This document shows, piece by piece, positions 1 to 12,674 of a stretch of 64,000 nt of DNA; the stretch's first letter is position 1, and the number at the start of each line of letters is the position of its first letter. Origin of the DNA: Lachancea dasiensis (taxonomy: Eukaryota; Ascomycota; Saccharomycetes; Saccharomycetales; Saccharomycetaceae); assembly GCA_900074725.1 (NCBI GenBank), contig LT598455.1, forward strand, positions 497,802 through 561,801, written 5' to 3'. The position numbers and the translations under genes were made by a program. The notes under the pieces are model-generated. The model was not told the origin of the DNA. It ran no database searches and worked only from the letters and a program-made list of their open reading frames with translations.

Positions 1-538
1 TCTTCAATGCTGTTTTCGAATCAACTAGCTTGACGAGAGGTATGTTGTGAGAACCCCGTTGTTCAACGTTCACCACCAGAAACCCGAAGTGCTCTAGATC
101 AATTTCTGAAGCCCAAATCATGACAGTTGTCTCCTCTAGCTTGTTTGTCTCCTGGTTTACAACTTTGATCACACCGCGGTCGTTCAATTTAAGGATTTGT
201 TTCAGAGTATGGTTAGCAGCATTCTGTGCCCTCTCACTTCCCGTTGTCCAATTGATCGTTAATCTCTTTTTAGTTTGATATCCCGATGAGTAGCCTTTGA
301 CTAGTCTTTTTCTCTGATTGGCACCTTTTTCGGGCTGATTTTTTGATATCTGAGGTTTGTCTATCACCTTATTCCTTCTCATCGAAGCAGTGGCATTGAC
401 TAAAATGTCATTAGTATTGTTCATCAAACTTGAGAAGAGCGGTCTTGAGAAGTGAAACCATCTATAGCTTTGATAAAGGGATCTGGGGGCTATTCGACAT
501 AGTCTAGAACCTCCTCGAAGTCCTAAAATGTTGGACAT
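1..538 (-). CDS. AIM23: Aim23, mitochondrial translation initiation factor 3 (partial, 3' end outside window)
   Basis: An open frame of 179 codons starts at the ATG at 538 and runs off the left edge. It encodes the N-terminal half of the yeast mitochondrial IF3 homologue, which acts in initiation on mitochondrial ribosomes. The first ~35 residues are rich in Arg, Ser and aromatics, as in a matrix presequence. The recognisable block includes KKRLTINWTTGSERA and, later, VVNVEQRGSHNIPLVKLVDS, which I match from memory to S. cerevisiae Aim23. AIM23 is also the neighbour of URA2 in S. cerevisiae (YJL131C, YJL130C). Only the truncation by the window edge makes it partial. Confidence 0.9.
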   Translation of the reverse strand, partial: MSNILGLRGGSRLCRIAPRSLYQSYRWFHFSRPLFSSLMNNTNDILVNATASMRRNKVIDKPQISKNQPEKGANQRKRLVKGYSSGYQTKKRLTINWTTGSERAQNAANHTLKQILKLNDRGVIKVVNQETNKLEETTVMIWASEIDLEHFGFLVVNVEQRGSHNIPLVKLVDSKTALK

Positions 539-855
539 GAACGTAATAAGTCTGTGGTCGCATTTGAAGTAGCTAATGTCATTCGGAATTAATTTTGAAT
601 ATTAATCTTATTGACAGACGTATAAAATAAAATTATGTATTTCCTGGATGCTCTTGAGCCAAATTCACATCATAAATGTTGCAGTTGCAGTGCAGTACAC
701 GTTATATACCTAATTGCAAATATCTGTTGGCTAAACCCCTCTTCCACCTAGAAGTACGTTCAGATCAACATCTCTAAGTCCCCACAAAAAGTTGTCACTC
801 TAGCACCATTCGCTGGCAGTTGTGTGGCGGGTAGCCTCTGCAAATTCCAGACATT
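539..855. other. intergenic, AIM23 promoter and URA2 3' end
   Basis: This 317-base gap lies upstream of AIM23 and downstream of URA2. It is AT-rich at 590-640 and has no supported ORF or RNA gene. Confidence 0.6.
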
Positions 856-3800
856 TCATAGGTCTACACCCATAACCATGGCCAGAAGGGCCATTCTAAC
901 AAATAAGCCGTACCTCATTTGCCTGAAATATGCGGCTCTGTGATCATAGTCAACTTCCTCACGAATCTCGTTTACACGGGGCAATGGATGCATGACAACC
1001 ATGTGGTCTTTGGCATGAGCTAAAATTTTGTTATCGACAACGTAAACGTCTTTGAGCCTCTCGTACTGTTCAGGATCTTCAAACCTTTCCTTTTGAACTC
1101 TAGTACAATATAGCACGTCAGATCTCGATATAATCTCAGGAGTCAATACCTCGCTTTCAACGCCGAGCATACCAGCATTTGCTAGCTCTGTGCGCAAAGC
1201 CGTTGGTAGTCTGAGTTCCGTAGGAGAGACCAAATTGATCCTTACCTGGTAATGTTTTAACAGGCGACACAGAGAATGAACTGGTCTCCCATATCTTAGG
1301 TCGCCCATGAATGTAACGGTGATACCGTTTACGGTACCAAGCTCTTCGCGAATAGTGAACAAGTCTAGGAAGGCTTGAGTTGGGTGCTCACGAGATCCAT
1401 TTCCACCGTTTAAGATTGGTACTGGAGAGTACTTGGCGGCCGTGTGGGCTGACATTTCATCAGGATGACGCAGAACAATAGCATCTGAATAACAAGCCAG
1501 AGTTCTGATCGTGTCTTGCAGAGTTTCGCCCTTTTTTACGGAGGACGAAGTGGTATTAATGTTGACGGTTCTACCACCCAAACGTTCCATGGCTGCGATG
1601 AAAGAAGATGAAGTACGAGTGGAAGGTTCATAAAAGATGGTTGTTAAGAGACGACCTTTCATGATATCTAAGATACCTTCCCTTTCGACACCTGATCTTA
1701 ATTCTTGAGCAACAGCAAACAATGCATGGAAGTCAGAACGCTTGAACTGGTTGACAGAAAGGATGTTTCTGCGCAAAAATGGATTGTTGCCTCTGATCAA
1801 GCTTTGGATGGCACCAGGAGCAGCAAGTTCCTTTGGCGGCCTGGAAGACATCAGTCTTTGTTCCAAAGGCTGATCTAACAAAGCTTCTTCATCTTCATCA
1901 ATGCTGGCAAACGAAGAACGTTTCTCATTTGAGAACGAGAATCTCTTTCTGCCGGCAAACTGATTTATCTCAGAAGCAAGAGGAGGTAGAGGGGTCGTCA
2001 ACTTGGCGGCCGAGTTGATAATAGGCTTCCCCTGAGCTTCAGCGGCAACTAAGTCTCCGCTCAAGACAATGGTTTCTTCGTTCAGCAGAACACGTTCAAC
2101 GCCTCCCGTCAAGCCTCCTTTAGTGTAGGGAGACCATCTCTTCTTGTGCCTGAAAGCAAAGTCCAAGTCTAGTTCAACCACACTATTTTGGGCAGGAATG
2201 TTGAAAATCCTCGCTGGATTATCGTGTAAACGCTCTACAATATCATCAATTGTCAATTTTCCATTGTTGACAGCGGAGAGTAACAAGGGCAAAGCTTCCT
2301 TGATACCAATACCAGTCACAACCTCATTTCCAGTAATTTGAGCCAATAGTGTTGGAAGAGCGCCAATAGAGAAGGCATCGATAGAATCCAAGTTGCGCCA
2401 GAAAAATTCTTGGTCCTCGGCTGTTGGAAGGAATGGCGCCTCTGGATAATCTGTTTGACTGACAAATAATGAATGAATATTTACATCGCAGGTAACCTTG
2501 TCTTGCTTTTCCTTCACTGTGATAATCAAAGATAGGTCATCTCTGTTGGACACACCCGTGATGTGGATTGGCCGGTTCTGTAGGGACGCAAGAAGAATGA
2601 CGGAAGCAAGGTCGGAAGTCTTCGCCTCCGCTATTATCTGCTTTTCCACCGGCCAATTTTTCAAATGCTCAGCAACAATTGAAACTTTGCCAGTAAGTTC
2701 ACGATGTGGCAGAAATAGTGCATTGGCTTCATTCGCGCAGACTGCCACTTCACTGACGTTGTGTGCAGTAGCAGCTACCGTGAAGCCAAAGTCGGTATAT
2801 GCCGAGTCTTGAACAACGGAAGTCGCAACCTTCAGAGACTGTTCATTAGTGATAACCGGCCCTTTGGTAGATTTGGGCATGATCTGAGAATAGGTGAAGC
2901 CTGATTCAGCAGACAACCGCGTTATTTCCTTCATTTCATCTGGTCCTTGGACAACATTTGAAATATTTGGCATGTAGGCTGAAATATTGATTAGACCAGG
3001 AATGGTAACTGTTCTATGAGAAGTTTGGGCATCTCTCTCACTAACGTCCAACTTCAGGTCTCTTGATAAGGCTTCAATCAAGAGTTTGGCACATTTGACG
3101 TTCGTGACTAATGGGACAGAGTAGTCTACCGCCATACGACGGGTCTGGTAACCCTTCGATACATAGGAAGCTGGCCGACGGAATCGGTTGGCAGATGGTA
3201 AATTGATGTACAAATCAATTTTGTTATTAGCCAAATGTTGAGTCAAAGAGTACTCGGACTTTTCACTGTCACTATCGTTAAGCACTTCCAAGTATTGAAC
3301 CGGAATGCCGTGTTCAGAGATGAAATCAGCAGTACCTGCTGTAGCAAAGAGTTTGTATCCCATGCTGTATAGCTTCTTAACAGATGATAGCATTTCCTGC
3401 TTTTCTTTGTAAGAGCCAATTGAGAGTAGAACATTTCTCTTAGGCATTTTGAACCCAGTCGATAGAAGAGACTTCATATAGGCCTCATATTTCGAATGAC
3501 CGAAGGATGCAACTTCACCGGTAGAAGCCATCTCCACACCCAAAACAGGGTCAGCTCCAGCCAATCTTGGAAAAGAGAACTGTGGAACTTTGACTGCAAC
3601 ATAGTCATCTGGTAATTTACCGGTTGGATAAGGAGTGACTGGTAGACCCACGATTGCTCTTGTGGCCATTTCAATCAAGTTAACATTGACTACCTTTGAG
3701 ATAAAGGGGAAGGAACGCGAAGCGCGAACATTACACTCAATTACCTTAATATCATTGTTTTTGGCAATGAATTGAATGTTGAAAGGGCCAGTGATTTTCA

Positions 3801-6800
3801 AAGCTTTACCAATTTTGGCAGTAGCGACCACAATTCTGTTGACGGTTTCAGGGTCTAGGTCCTGTGGAGGAACAATTAGAGTGGCATCACCAGAATGCAC
3901 ACCAGCATTCTCAACATGTTCGGACACAACGTGCATGACTAGCTCTCCGTCTTTCGCAACTGCATCCATTTCGATTTCCTTTGCGTTTTCGATGTACTTA
4001 GTTATGACAACAGGGTAATCGCGGGAAACTTCAACGGCTTGATTCAAGTAGGAAGCGAGGTCGTCTTTGGAGTATACTGTGTTCATGGCAGCACCAGATA
4101 GAACGTAGGAAGGACGAACCAAGACAGGATAGCTTACAGCCTCGGCAAAGGCTTCGGCTTCCTCAAATGACGTCAACTCCTTCCATGCAGGTTGATCAAC
4201 TTCAATTTGATCCAACATACGGGAGAACTTGTAACGATTTTCAGCAGCGTCGATCATTTCTGGGGTAGTACCCAAAATTTTAACGTTCTCACGATGTAGA
4301 GACATGGCAATATTATTGGACGTCTGCCCACCCATGGATACTACTACACCACTTGAACTCTCAATTTCATAAATGTCGAGAACTCTCTCTAAACAGATTG
4401 TCTCAAAGTACAGCCGATCGGCTTCATCATAGTCTGTTGAAACAGTCTCAGGATTGTAATTAACCATGATGGACTTGATGTTATTTTTTCGTAAGGTACG
4501 GACAGCAGTGACTGCACACCAATCGAATTCAACGGAAGAGCCAATACGATAAACACCGGATCCCAATACCATAACACCTTGGTCTTTGAAAGACAAGTCA
4601 TGCGCGGCTGCATTGTAAGTCATATACAGATAATTGGTATGCGCTGGGAATTCAGCTGCTACCGTATCAATTTGCTTAACAAACGGAGTAATATTGAACT
4701 CCTTCCTCAAGCGCCTAACGGCAACCTCATTCGAGTTGACGAATTTAGCAATCTGTCTATCATCAAAACCCAATTGTTTGGCCTGCTTCAACACCAAGGG
4801 AGGTAGTTCTTCGATCCTGCCGTAGCTTTCAATTCTTTTGGAAAACTTGATTAAGTTGTAAAGTTTTGTCAAAAACCATTTGTCGATGTTACTTAGTTCC
4901 CAAACCTTTTCAACAGAATAGTTCAATTTACTGAAGGCATTAGCAACGGCGAATATACGCTCGTCTGTTGGATGCGATAATTCGTAGTCGATGTCGGCAT
5001 CTAAATCAGTTTCGTTAAATCCCAAATTAACGTATTCTGTAGACCTGATAGCTTTTTGAATGGCCTCCTCAAAGGTTCTGCCGATACTCATCACTTCACC
5101 TACAGATTTCATGGATGAGGACAAAGCAGTGGAAACTCTGTGAAATTTCTTCAAATCCCACCTAGGCATTTTAACCACACAGTAATCCAATGAAGGTTCA
5201 AAACAAGCGCATGTGGACTGCGTGACGGAGTTCTTGACCTCATTGAGAGGAATATTTAGACCTAACTTTGCAGCCGTATAAGCCAATGGATAGCCGGTGG
5301 CTTTAGAAGCAAGAGCAGAAGAGCGCGACAACCGCGCGTTGACTTCGATAATGCAATATTCCTTGCTGAAGGGGTTTAGAGCGTATTGGATGTTACATTC
5401 ACCAACAACACCTAAATGTCTGATAACATTTACCGCGGTGGTTCTCAACATGTTGTAGTCTTCATCTGACAAAGTTTGGGATGGAGCAACAACAATGGAA
5501 TCACCTGTGTGAATTCCCAACGGATCGAAATTTTCCATGTTACAGACGGTAATACAGTTGTCGAATGCATCTCTCACAACTTCATATTCAACTTCTTTCC
5601 AGCCCTTCATAGATCTCTCAACTAGAACCTGGGGAGAAGAAGCAAAGGCCACATTGCACAGGTCTACAAGTTCTTTTTCGTTATTGGCAAATCCTGAACC
5701 TAGACCACCTAGAGCATAAGCCGCACGAACAATAACAGGGAAACCAATCTCCTTGACAGCATCCAAAGCCTCTCCAACAGTTAGTGCTGCCTTCGACGTG
5801 GCGCACTTCTCATTGATTTCGTCCATAGCATTGGCAAATAGTTCACGGTCCTCTGTGGTGATGACGGTGTCGATTGGAGTACCCAAGACCTTGACACCCA
5901 AGGCCTCAAATTCGTCCTTCATCTCAATACCCACTGAAAGAGCTGTTTGACCACCAAATGTAACGTAAATCGCATCGGGTCTTTCATGCATGATAACTTT
6001 GCGCACAAACTCCGCGGTGACAGGCAAGAAGTACACCTTATCAGCTAAGCCTTTGGACGTTTGGATAGTGGCAATGTTTGGATTGATCAAAATAGTGTAT
6101 ATCCCTTCTTCTTTCAAAGCTTTGATAGCTTGGGAGCCCGAGTAATCAAATTCACCTGCCTGACCAATAGACAAGCCACCAGAACCCAACACCAAAACCT
6201 TCTTTGCCTCCACTCTTGGGTGTGCCGCCAAATTGTCAGCAATTAATCCACCAGGAAATTCAACAGCTCTTAACTCACCTGAATGTTTGAAGTCTTTGAC
6301 AGCATTGATGAAAACGTCGAATAGGAATTCAGTGTCCCTTGGGCCCGGAGTGGATTCTGGATGAAATTGGACGGAGAAGTAAGGCAGTTCAGAGTGGTAG
6401 ATACCTTCATTAGATTCATCGTTAGCATTCACAAATAATGGCTTCCAACCCGCAGTTAAGGTCTCAACATCGACAGCAAAACCATGGTTCTGAGAAGTGA
6501 TGTAACACCTTCCGGAGATGGTTGAAGTACAAGGAATATTGTGGCCTCTGTTACCGAATTTCAACTTCAAAGTAGAAGCTCCCGAAGCTCTGGCCAAAAG
6601 CTGATGACCCAAACAAATACCGAAAACTGGTGTCTTTTTGGCTTCTAGCACCTTTGCAAGCTTGGCATTTAGATCAGTAAGGACAGCAGGATCACCGGGA
6701 CCGTTTGAAATGAACAGACCGTCGTATTCCTCGCTGCTAAAGTCATAGTCCCAAGGAACAACCATCAACTCAACGCCTCGCTTAACGAAGCAACGAATTT

Positions 6801-7518
6801 GATTATACTTCATACCGACGTCGATTGCCAAGATTCTCAAGGTTTTGCCGTCAGGTCCCGTTTGCAAATCGCAGGAGTCAAGATCGGAAGAAGGGGCATA
6901 CAATTGGGGAGTTTTGGTTGAGACCTTGGCAACGAGATTCTGCACGTTGGGGTCGTACCATTCGGGAACATCAAAGCAGTCTACCCATTCAACGGAGGTT
7001 GCACGAAAGAAGTCAGAGCCTGGCTTCTGAAGTGCTAACCTACCCAACATGGAACCACTGTCTCTCAGATGTTTGGTCAAAGCCCTAGTGTCAATACCGT
7101 AAACGGCGGGAATACCTTGCTCCTGCAGCCAAGTAGCCAAGGAGGAATTGGCAAGCCAATGCGAGTATTCTTCGGTGTAGTGAGCGACTACCAGCCCAGC
7201 GACGTGAATTCTAGAGCTCTCGAAGTATCTGGGTAGGGACGTCACTAACTCGTCTTGCAACTCACGGTCGGGGACACCGTAGTTGCCGACGAGGGGAAAC
7301 GTGATGACCAGAATCTGGCCTTCATACGAGGGATCGGTTATGGACTCAGGATATCCGACCATACCGGTTTGAAACACAAGTTCACCAGCAACAGGCTTCT
7401 GCGCACCAAACGAGTAACCTTGCACCGCAGTGCCGTCTTGAAGCTCAAGGGTAGCGAGACGGTCACCGGTGGACTCCATAGGAGGCGAAATAGGCCCCGT
7501 TGGCGTTATGATAGACAT
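856..7518 (-). CDS. URA2: Ura2, carbamoyl-phosphate synthase / aspartate transcarbamylase multienzyme
   Basis: A 2,220-residue cytoplasmic multienzyme carrying out the first two steps of de novo pyrimidine synthesis (glutamine to carbamoyl phosphate, then to carbamoyl aspartate). In order it has a glutamine amidotransferase domain (about 25-420, nucleophile Cys302 in GICLGHQLL), two ATP-grasp halves of the synthetase (about 440-1450), a dihydroorotase-like domain (about 1460-1790) and an aspartate transcarbamylase domain (about 1915-2220, carbamoyl-phosphate motif YEPSTRTSS). The dihydroorotase-like domain lacks the metal-binding HxH: the site reads [12 protein letters not shown]. As known for yeast, this step must come from a separate enzyme (Ura4). 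Length matches S. cerevisiae Ura2 (about 2,214). The ATG at 7518 gives the expected N-terminus. UTP feedback is known for the family and is not visible here. Confidence 0.98.
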   Translation of the reverse strand: MSIITPTGPISPPMESTGDRLATLELQDGTAVQGYSFGAQKPVAGELVFQTGMVGYPESITDPSYEGQILVITFPLVGNYGVPDRELQDELVTSLPRYFESSRIHVAGLVVAHYTEEYSHWLANSSLATWLQEQGIPAVYGIDTRALTKHLRDSGSMLGRLALQKPGSDFFRATSVEWVDCFDVPEWYDPNVQNLVAKVSTKTPQLYAPSSDLDSCDLQTGPDGKTLRILAIDVGMKYNQIRCFVKRGVELMVVPWDYDFSSEEYDGLFISNGPGDPAVLTDLNAKLAKVLEAKKTPVFGICLGHQLLARASGASTLKLKFGNRGHNIPCTSTISGRCYITSQNHGFAVDVETLTAGWKPLFVNANDESNEGIYHSELPYFSVQFHPESTPGPRDTEFLFDVFINAVKDFKHSGELRAVEFPGGLIADNLAAHPRVEAKKVLVLGSGGLSIGQAGEFDYSGSQAIKALKEEGIYTILINPNIATIQTSKGLADKVYFLPVTAEFVRKVIMHERPDAIYVTFGGQTALSVGIEMKDEFEALGVKVLGTPIDTVITTEDRELFANAMDEINEKCATSKAALTVGEALDAVKEIGFPVIVRAAYALGGLGSGFANNEKELVDLCNVAFASSPQVLVERSMKGWKEVEYEVVRDAFDNCITVCNMENFDPLGIHTGDSIVVAPSQTLSDEDYNMLRTTAVNVIRHLGVVGECNIQYALNPFSKEYCIIEVNARLSRSSALASKATGYPLAYTAAKLGLNIPLNEVKNSVTQSTCACFEPSLDYCVVKMPRWDLKKFHRVSTALSSSMKSVGEVMSIGRTFEEAIQKAIRSTEYVNLGFNETDLDADIDYELSHPTDERIFAVANAFSKLNYSVEKVWELSNIDKWFLTKLYNLIKFSKRIESYGRIEELPPLVLKQAKQLGFDDRQIAKFVNSNEVAVRRLRKEFNITPFVKQIDTVAAEFPAHTNYLYMTYNAAAHDLSFKDQGVMVLGSGVYRIGSSVEFDWCAVTAVRTLRKNNIKSIMVNYNPETVSTDYDEADRLYFETICLERVLDIYEIESSSGVVVSMGGQTSNNIAMSLHRENVKILGTTPEMIDAAENRYKFSRMLDQIEVDQPAWKELTSFEEAEAFAEAVSYPVLVRPSYVLSGAAMNTVYSKDDLASYLNQAVEVSRDYPVVITKYIENAKEIEMDAVAKDGELVMHVVSEHVENAGVHSGDATLIVPPQDLDPETVNRIVVATAKIGKALKITGPFNIQFIAKNNDIKVIECNVRASRSFPFISKVVNVNLIEMATRAIVGLPVTPYPTGKLPDDYVAVKVPQFSFPRLAGADPVLGVEMASTGEVASFGHSKYEAYMKSLLSTGFKMPKRNVLLSIGSYKEKQEMLSSVKKLYSMGYKLFATAGTADFISEHGIPVQYLEVLNDSDSEKSEYSLTQHLANNKIDLYINLPSANRFRRPASYVSKGYQTRRMAVDYSVPLVTNVKCAKLLIEALSRDLKLDVSERDAQTSHRTVTIPGLINISAYMPNISNVVQGPDEMKEITRLSAESGFTYSQIMPKSTKGPVITNEQSLKVATSVVQDSAYTDFGFTVAATAHNVSEVAVCANEANALFLPHRELTGKVSIVAEHLKNWPVEKQIIAEAKTSDLASVILLASLQNRPIHITGVSNRDDLSLIITVKEKQDKVTCDVNIHSLFVSQTDYPEAPFLPTAEDQEFFWRNLDSIDAFSIGALPTLLAQITGNEVVTGIGIKEALPLLLSAVNNGKLTIDDIVERLHDNPARIFNIPAQNSVVELDLDFAFRHKKRWSPYTKGGLTGGVERVLLNEETIVLSGDLVAAEAQGKPIINSAAKLTTPLPPLASEINQFAGRKRFSFSNEKRSSFASIDEDEEALLDQPLEQRLMSSRPPKELAAPGAIQSLIRGNNPFLRRNILSVNQFKRSDFHALFAVAQELRSGVEREGILDIMKGRLLTTIFYEPSTRTSSSFIAAMERLGGRTVNINTTSSSVKKGETLQDTIRTLACYSDAIVLRHPDEMSAHTAAKYSPVPILNGGNGSREHPTQAFLDLFTIREELGTVNGITVTFMGDLRYGRPVHSLCRLLKHYQVRINLVSPTELRLPTALRTELANAGMLGVESEVLTPEIISRSDVLYCTRVQKERFEDPEQYERLKDVYVVDNKILAHAKDHMVVMHPLPRVNEIREEVDYDHRAAYFRQMRYGLFVRMALLAMVMGVDL

Positions 7519-8665
7519 AGCTTATGTGAGAAGTGGTTGGTCAATTTTGGAGAAACCGTAGCGAAAAGTCACAAACAAGGAGCTAGTAGGAAAAAGAGGT
7601 CAATCTTGCGGCTGGTGGGGATTCAGCGATTCTTGCAAGAGGGGAGTCTATTTACTGCAGCGGTTGTTAGTACGGACACACTCAAGCACAATGGAGGGAA
7701 TGCGAAATTACGGAAGCTGAGAGGGTATATCGCGATTCCAGCGGAGAAAAGCACCTAATATTCTAGATTGGCGTCGATTAACCGTCTTCCAACACTTTCT
7801 GGTAGAAATCAACGCAGTATAGCAAATCGTGTACACTCTAAAGCTAGCGATGGCGATGCCCGGTGATGAGTTAACCTTGATAGGGAAGAACTTGACTGGA
7901 AAACCTAATTAATCAAGAGGAAAAAATGAAGACGCATTCGTTAATCATGACAGCAAATCACCCCATCGTCCTTTCAGATACAAACTTCCCGGATCTTCTG
8001 CAAAAGCCAAATCGACATACCAGATTCACGGTACGTTGTTGAAGTACGCGTGGTTAGATAGTGGATAAACTTGTTTCCACTGTCGCTATCGATGCTAGCA
8101 CACCTGTTGTTGTTGTCAGCTGTTTTCGAGCCGCTACCACAAGTTTCTCTAACCTTTTTACCAAGAACAAGAACAATAATAAGATAAGAACAAGAACAAC
8201 AATAATAAAGCAATAAAACAAAGCGATACATGTGCAAACGACAATGATTAAAATAGTGGTTAGCAGGTGTGAAGCCCGCTCCCTCTTTTTGCCTTGGTAT
8301 TTATACTTATTTTCTGGAGGCGGAAAATTTTTTCTTTTTCATGATGAGCCCTCAGCGGCAAAATGTCGACCAATCTGGAATTATTGTACTGTTCAGGAAA
8401 TATGTCCCTTTTGGGAAACATGTCAAAAATAGGCGACAAAGAGACACACCGTCCATGTGACCGTCAATCACGTAGCACGATTTAAGAGCCTCTGACACAA
8501 ACTGGAGTTAACATAGTAGTTGGTGCTCGTGGTGCGTGTCTGGCACAAACATGTGTGTGGGGTGTATGTGCTAAGATGTCTTGGTAGGCGGCGAGAGACA
8601 CCATAGGGTAGGTAGATACTTGTGTATAACTTTGTGTGTATGTAGGCGTGGTATTAGAAGGAAAA
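7519..8665. other. intergenic, URA2 promoter and TRK1 3' end
   Basis: This 1.15-kb gap lies upstream of URA2 and downstream of TRK1. I see AT-rich stretches (8150-8220) and one ACGCGT at 8046-8051, too far from URA2 (about 530 bases) to call functional. No convincing ORF or RNA gene. Confidence 0.5.
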
Positions 8666-11600
8666 TTACGGTACAACGCGGGCTCTGACGTTTTCCTGAG
8701 CGTCTGGAGCTTGATCCGATAAACGAGAGTTGTCGTCACTGCCGCGGTAGTCGAGAACGTGGCTGTTTGTGTCTGGCACGGAAGACCGCGGGCTGACGAG
8801 GCCTGGCGTTCTCGTGGAGTTCATGGCAGACGAGTGGTAGTCCACAGAGCTGCGCAGCGAGGGTGTGGCGTCGTCGTCCGTGTACCGAGATCTTTGTGGG
8901 TGCAGCATGCTGCGCAGTTGGCCCTTTGCGGAGCGTGATTGTTTCCGCAAATACGCAACGAGGGGATCGGAACTTTGAAGTCCTCTTTCGGATTTCCGGT
9001 CTTCAATCTGGTCTCTGTGCTCCAAGTTCTGGCTCGGCAGTAAGATGGCACGATCTAGCGTGTATGGCAGACCTCTGTGCCTTCCACGAATGAGCATTGC
9101 TATAATGATGAGTTTCGAGAACGTGTTAAACTGGGCGCTGAACGACTGGTCCGTGTCGGGGTATCCCAGCGACAGTCCCACGGTACCGTACGCACTAACG
9201 ATCTCGAACAGCACTTGGAAAACGGTGAAGTCGGGCTTTTTGGGGTCTTGTATTTTACCTCCCTCGCTGATACATATGATAAAGAGCCCCAAAAATAAAA
9301 ACCACAAGTCGAACGACAGCTGGCGTCGCAAATGCGCGCCAATGAAAGACTTCGTACTGCTATCCAAACGCCTTTCCCGCTTCTCTTGGTCTTCGACTGC
9401 ATCTTCCTCATCTTTACCTTCCGAGCGCCCTTCTTCATAGATTCCTAGCGACTGTTCTTCATAAACGTTTGTCCGTCTTATCGAAATCGCCAGCGGTAAC
9501 ACCGAAACATACATCATCAACATGTAAGAGACCTGAATCGAAGGGTGTAGTAGGCTTAGGTTAAGAACCGAAAAGCCCGCGGTCCGCGTGCTCACTGCCT
9601 GGAACAAACCATCTAGGATTTTGAATCCACTCGACAAGCCCTCGACAACTTTTGCATGTAGATCGAGTACAATGAAAAGAATCAAGTCAATCGCATTTAA
9701 TGCAACAAGAATAAACAGCAGCCACCAAGTGGGTGCACTTGGAAACAGTAAAGTGAAACAGCGGCGAGGATGATCCAGCAAAAATCCTAAAGACTCCTTT
9801 AGCAATGAGAGCTCTGGACTGACCTTGAATAGCGCCCATATGATAAATCTCAAAAAAATTGGGAAACCGGTGTTTCCAATAACGATAAACCACATCATAG
9901 TGACCAGCGGATAAATAGCTGTATTGAAGGAAAACATTGAGTCCGGAGTCAAGGTTATGCCTAAGTCGTTGAAAGCACTCATAGAAGTAAAAAAACCCCA
10001 CCAGGCAGGAGATATACCGTCAGAGCGTAGGAGCTCAATGTAAGTTTTCATGTGCGTGATCCAAGGAAGCAGCATCACAAACCCCAGGATATGAAACCCA
10101 AGATAGTATATGAGGAGCAGCTTGCATAATAGCTTAATAGCTCGATATTCTACTCCGCCCAATTCTGCCCTTTGCAAATCGCTTAACCCGACAAAAGTCG
10201 AGTTTCTACCAATTTTAGGCTGCCACGAAAGATAATTAGTACTCATTCGTTTCAATGGGGGTTGTCTCGTAGTTGGTTGTTCAAATGACATCCTTAGATA
10301 ATCTCCCATTTCTTCCTCGTCGTTGCTAGGCCAATCAATACTTGCTCCGCTACGCTTACTGTCGTTGAAGTCGCTATAACTTCTGTTGAGCTTTGATTTA
10401 TTGTTTGATCTCAAAAAGCGGCCCTTCCCCCTGCGATCTTCCTTCCACTTATCATATATCATTCTTTGAAAACTTGGAGACTTGGTCAAGAGCTCTAAAT
10501 TTCCATTCCCTTGCGGCTCCATGGTGTGACTTCTTTTGTAAAACTTCGAACCTCCTGTGGCATCGCGAGAGGGAATTGCAAGATTAGATTGAACTTTTTC
10601 AATATTGGGTATATTATCAAAAGATAGGCCTGAATCTATCCTTGACTCCGAGTCCAGAAAATCTTGACGATCTTCAGATTCATGCTCGCTCGGACTTGAA
10701 TCGCGTTCCGTGTCAGCATCATTATCTTCATCGCCATTATCGCTTCTAAATCTTCGTATTTTCTCCCTGAGTTTACCAGATCGTGCCAATTTAGCAATGC
10801 CCTTGGGGCGTCTCTTAGAGGGTATCTTACCAAGCGTACGCTCGCTTGGTTTCTTGTTCACTGGGGGTCTGTTTTCTTCAAATTGGATTGAAGAAGGTAT
10901 CGTCCTACCTTGATCATTTTCTGGAGACCACGTAACAGGTTTGGAGCCTTCTACCCCCGAAGAGGAAGAGCTATCCAGCCCGGCAGAGTTTGTTCCATTG
11001 GTTAAGAGAGGAGGGACAGATTCTTTACGCCCATCAGAAGATTGAACCGTACTATCGCTATGTGTTGGCGAAGCTAATCCAGTAATTGATTCGATTCTTC
11101 TTTCGGCCGGTCCATTAATTACTAACGCTGGCCCGCTCTCCTCCCTTTCCTCCACGACGTGCCGATTCCTCAGCATTGCAATGGAGCGAAACATATCCGC
11201 GGGAGAGATATCTTGCGAACGCCGCCTCCCGCTAAATTGCTCCATCACCGCTGGCGACTTCTGGTCGGCATTTTTCTGCGGTTTGGGCATGGCACCGAAC
11301 TTGATCCCTGGTGTGTCATCCGGCTGCTCGACACTTTTGGTGGATCCCGTCGAGGAGCTTGTGTGCATTTCCTTTTTTTGGAAAGACTCCGGATGATTCT
11401 CTTTGCCCCCAGAAATGTTCGTCATTTCGTGGTTCTCGCTCAAAGTTGGATTTTCCTCTCTATTAATCATTTGTCCACTAAAGAGCTTACTTTGGAAATC
11501 TGTATTTCTAATCGAATTCTTATCCCCTGGGGCCATCTTAGAAGAAACTCTTGCTTGCGCGCCGGTGCCTGTACTGGTCATCTCTCGCTGGATGAGCGTT

Positions 11601-12061
11601 TTAGTTCTTCTCATTTTGAAATTCTTCTTGGACCAGTCTCTAATTCCGTCGAAATAACGTTCGAACCAGTAGAGTCTTACAAAGGCCAGTCCTCCATGAA
11701 TCCATATAGGTGTGGTAAAACAGCATGCGATGTATATTACGAGCTGCTGGTATAATGTCATCTCATTTGTGTTAATAGTGTTCAAGCCGCCCTGTGTGCA
11801 AGCTCCTGCTGCAGAAAATAAAATATCAATAAAGGGGTAGTTCTTAACCGGATACATGAGAATAGAGGTGATGATGGTCATTGCAATGATGTAGAAATAA
11901 TGAATCGCGATAAAATTCGGAAATATGTGCCTTACCCATGGGTCGATTAAATTGGCGACCCCATCAATGAGGTCCCTAAGTTTGTGGCCCAGAGTCTTTT
12001 GGTACCGGGTATTAATCGATGCAATCGTGGGTCGACGACTAAGCGTCTTCCAAGCCTGCAT
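8666..12061 (-). CDS. TRK1: Trk-type high-affinity potassium transporter
   Basis: A 1,131-residue plasma-membrane potassium uptake protein of the Trk/HKT superfamily. It has the fungal layout of four membrane-pore-membrane repeats, with a very long hydrophilic loop (about residues 150-640) after the first repeat. That loop is rich in Ser, Arg and acidic residues. Pore-loop glycines are visible in AGACTQGGLNT, IGNTGFPIF, STRTAGFSV and SAYGTVGLS. The C-terminal ~120 residues are hydrophilic and cytosolic. URA2 and PBS2 flank TRK1 (YJL129C) in S. cerevisiae, while its duplicate TRK2 (YKR050W) lies beside FMP46, also in this window. The gene is therefore best seen as the single pre-duplication orthologue of both. 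Confidence 0.96.
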   Translation of the reverse strand: MQAWKTLSRRPTIASINTRYQKTLGHKLRDLIDGVANLIDPWVRHIFPNFIAIHYFYIIAMTIITSILMYPVKNYPFIDILFSAAGACTQGGLNTINTNEMTLYQQLVIYIACCFTTPIWIHGGLAFVRLYWFERYFDGIRDWSKKNFKMRRTKTLIQREMTSTGTGAQARVSSKMAPGDKNSIRNTDFQSKLFSGQMINREENPTLSENHEMTNISGGKENHPESFQKKEMHTSSSTGSTKSVEQPDDTPGIKFGAMPKPQKNADQKSPAVMEQFSGRRRSQDISPADMFRSIAMLRNRHVVEEREESGPALVINGPAERRIESITGLASPTHSDSTVQSSDGRKESVPPLLTNGTNSAGLDSSSSSGVEGSKPVTWSPENDQGRTIPSSIQFEENRPPVNKKPSERTLGKIPSKRRPKGIAKLARSGKLREKIRRFRSDNGDEDNDADTERDSSPSEHESEDRQDFLDSESRIDSGLSFDNIPNIEKVQSNLAIPSRDATGGSKFYKRSHTMEPQGNGNLELLTKSPSFQRMIYDKWKEDRRGKGRFLRSNNKSKLNRSYSDFNDSKRSGASIDWPSNDEEEMGDYLRMSFEQPTTRQPPLKRMSTNYLSWQPKIGRNSTFVGLSDLQRAELGGVEYRAIKLLCKLLLIYYLGFHILGFVMLLPWITHMKTYIELLRSDGISPAWWGFFTSMSAFNDLGITLTPDSMFSFNTAIYPLVTMMWFIVIGNTGFPIFLRFIIWALFKVSPELSLLKESLGFLLDHPRRCFTLLFPSAPTWWLLFILVALNAIDLILFIVLDLHAKVVEGLSSGFKILDGLFQAVSTRTAGFSVLNLSLLHPSIQVSYMLMMYVSVLPLAISIRRTNVYEEQSLGIYEEGRSEGKDEEDAVEDQEKRERRLDSSTKSFIGAHLRRQLSFDLWFLFLGLFIICISEGGKIQDPKKPDFTVFQVLFEIVSAYGTVGLSLGYPDTDQSFSAQFNTFSKLIIIAMLIRGRHRGLPYTLDRAILLPSQNLEHRDQIEDRKSERGLQSSDPLVAYLRKQSRSAKGQLRSMLHPQRSRYTDDDATPSLRSSVDYHSSAMNSTRTPGLVSPRSSVPDTNSHVLDYRGSDDNSRLSDQAPDAQENVRARVVP

Positions 12062-12674
12062 AGAGAGCTTGGTATGATGCCCTTACCAGATGCCCTATCA
12101 AACATCAATGGGAAATTAATTCAATATTTTTGTTGAAGCATCGAACACGAGCTTCCTGCTTAATGTGTGTCATAATACGATGTGACTTACCATAACTACA
12201 CCAATTCTATCAAATTAAGCGCAATTCTTCCCACTCAAGACTAGTCCATAATATTTACCTAACGTTGGATTGCATCTTAAGACTATATTCAACTTGTTTT
12301 GCATACTGTACATAGCATTGATTATAGGTTTTGTCTTGTCATCTAGAAAATTCGTTTCTGAACGCGACAGTTAATGTGGAAAACAACGTCACCCTTTAGC
12401 GATGTGACAGTCTCGAGTATGACTGTTGGTAGTACATCATTGCACTTGTACACGAAAACAAGTACCCAATGCTCTTTTTAGCTGTTCATCCGCGACGATA
12501 CTTTATTACTGCACATATATAAGATCTTGGCATGACTGTGCCGATCTTGATTAGTATACATATTCTATCTTCTTTCAGAGCAAGAAGTTAGCAGGTTCCG
12601 TCTTCTTCAAGTATGCATTTGAGGGATTGTTCAGAAGCAAGTATTTCCATTTTTCTCTTCCACCAGTTATATCG
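12062..12674. other. intergenic, TRK1 promoter and PBS2 3' end
   Basis: A 613-base gap upstream of TRK1. No ORF of note; a TATATAAG-like element sits near 12515-12522 but faces away from TRK1. Confidence 0.4.

Noticed and set aside
7255-7758. 167-codon plus-strand ORF across the URA2 start
   Set aside because: Antisense shadow of URA2 with no family features.
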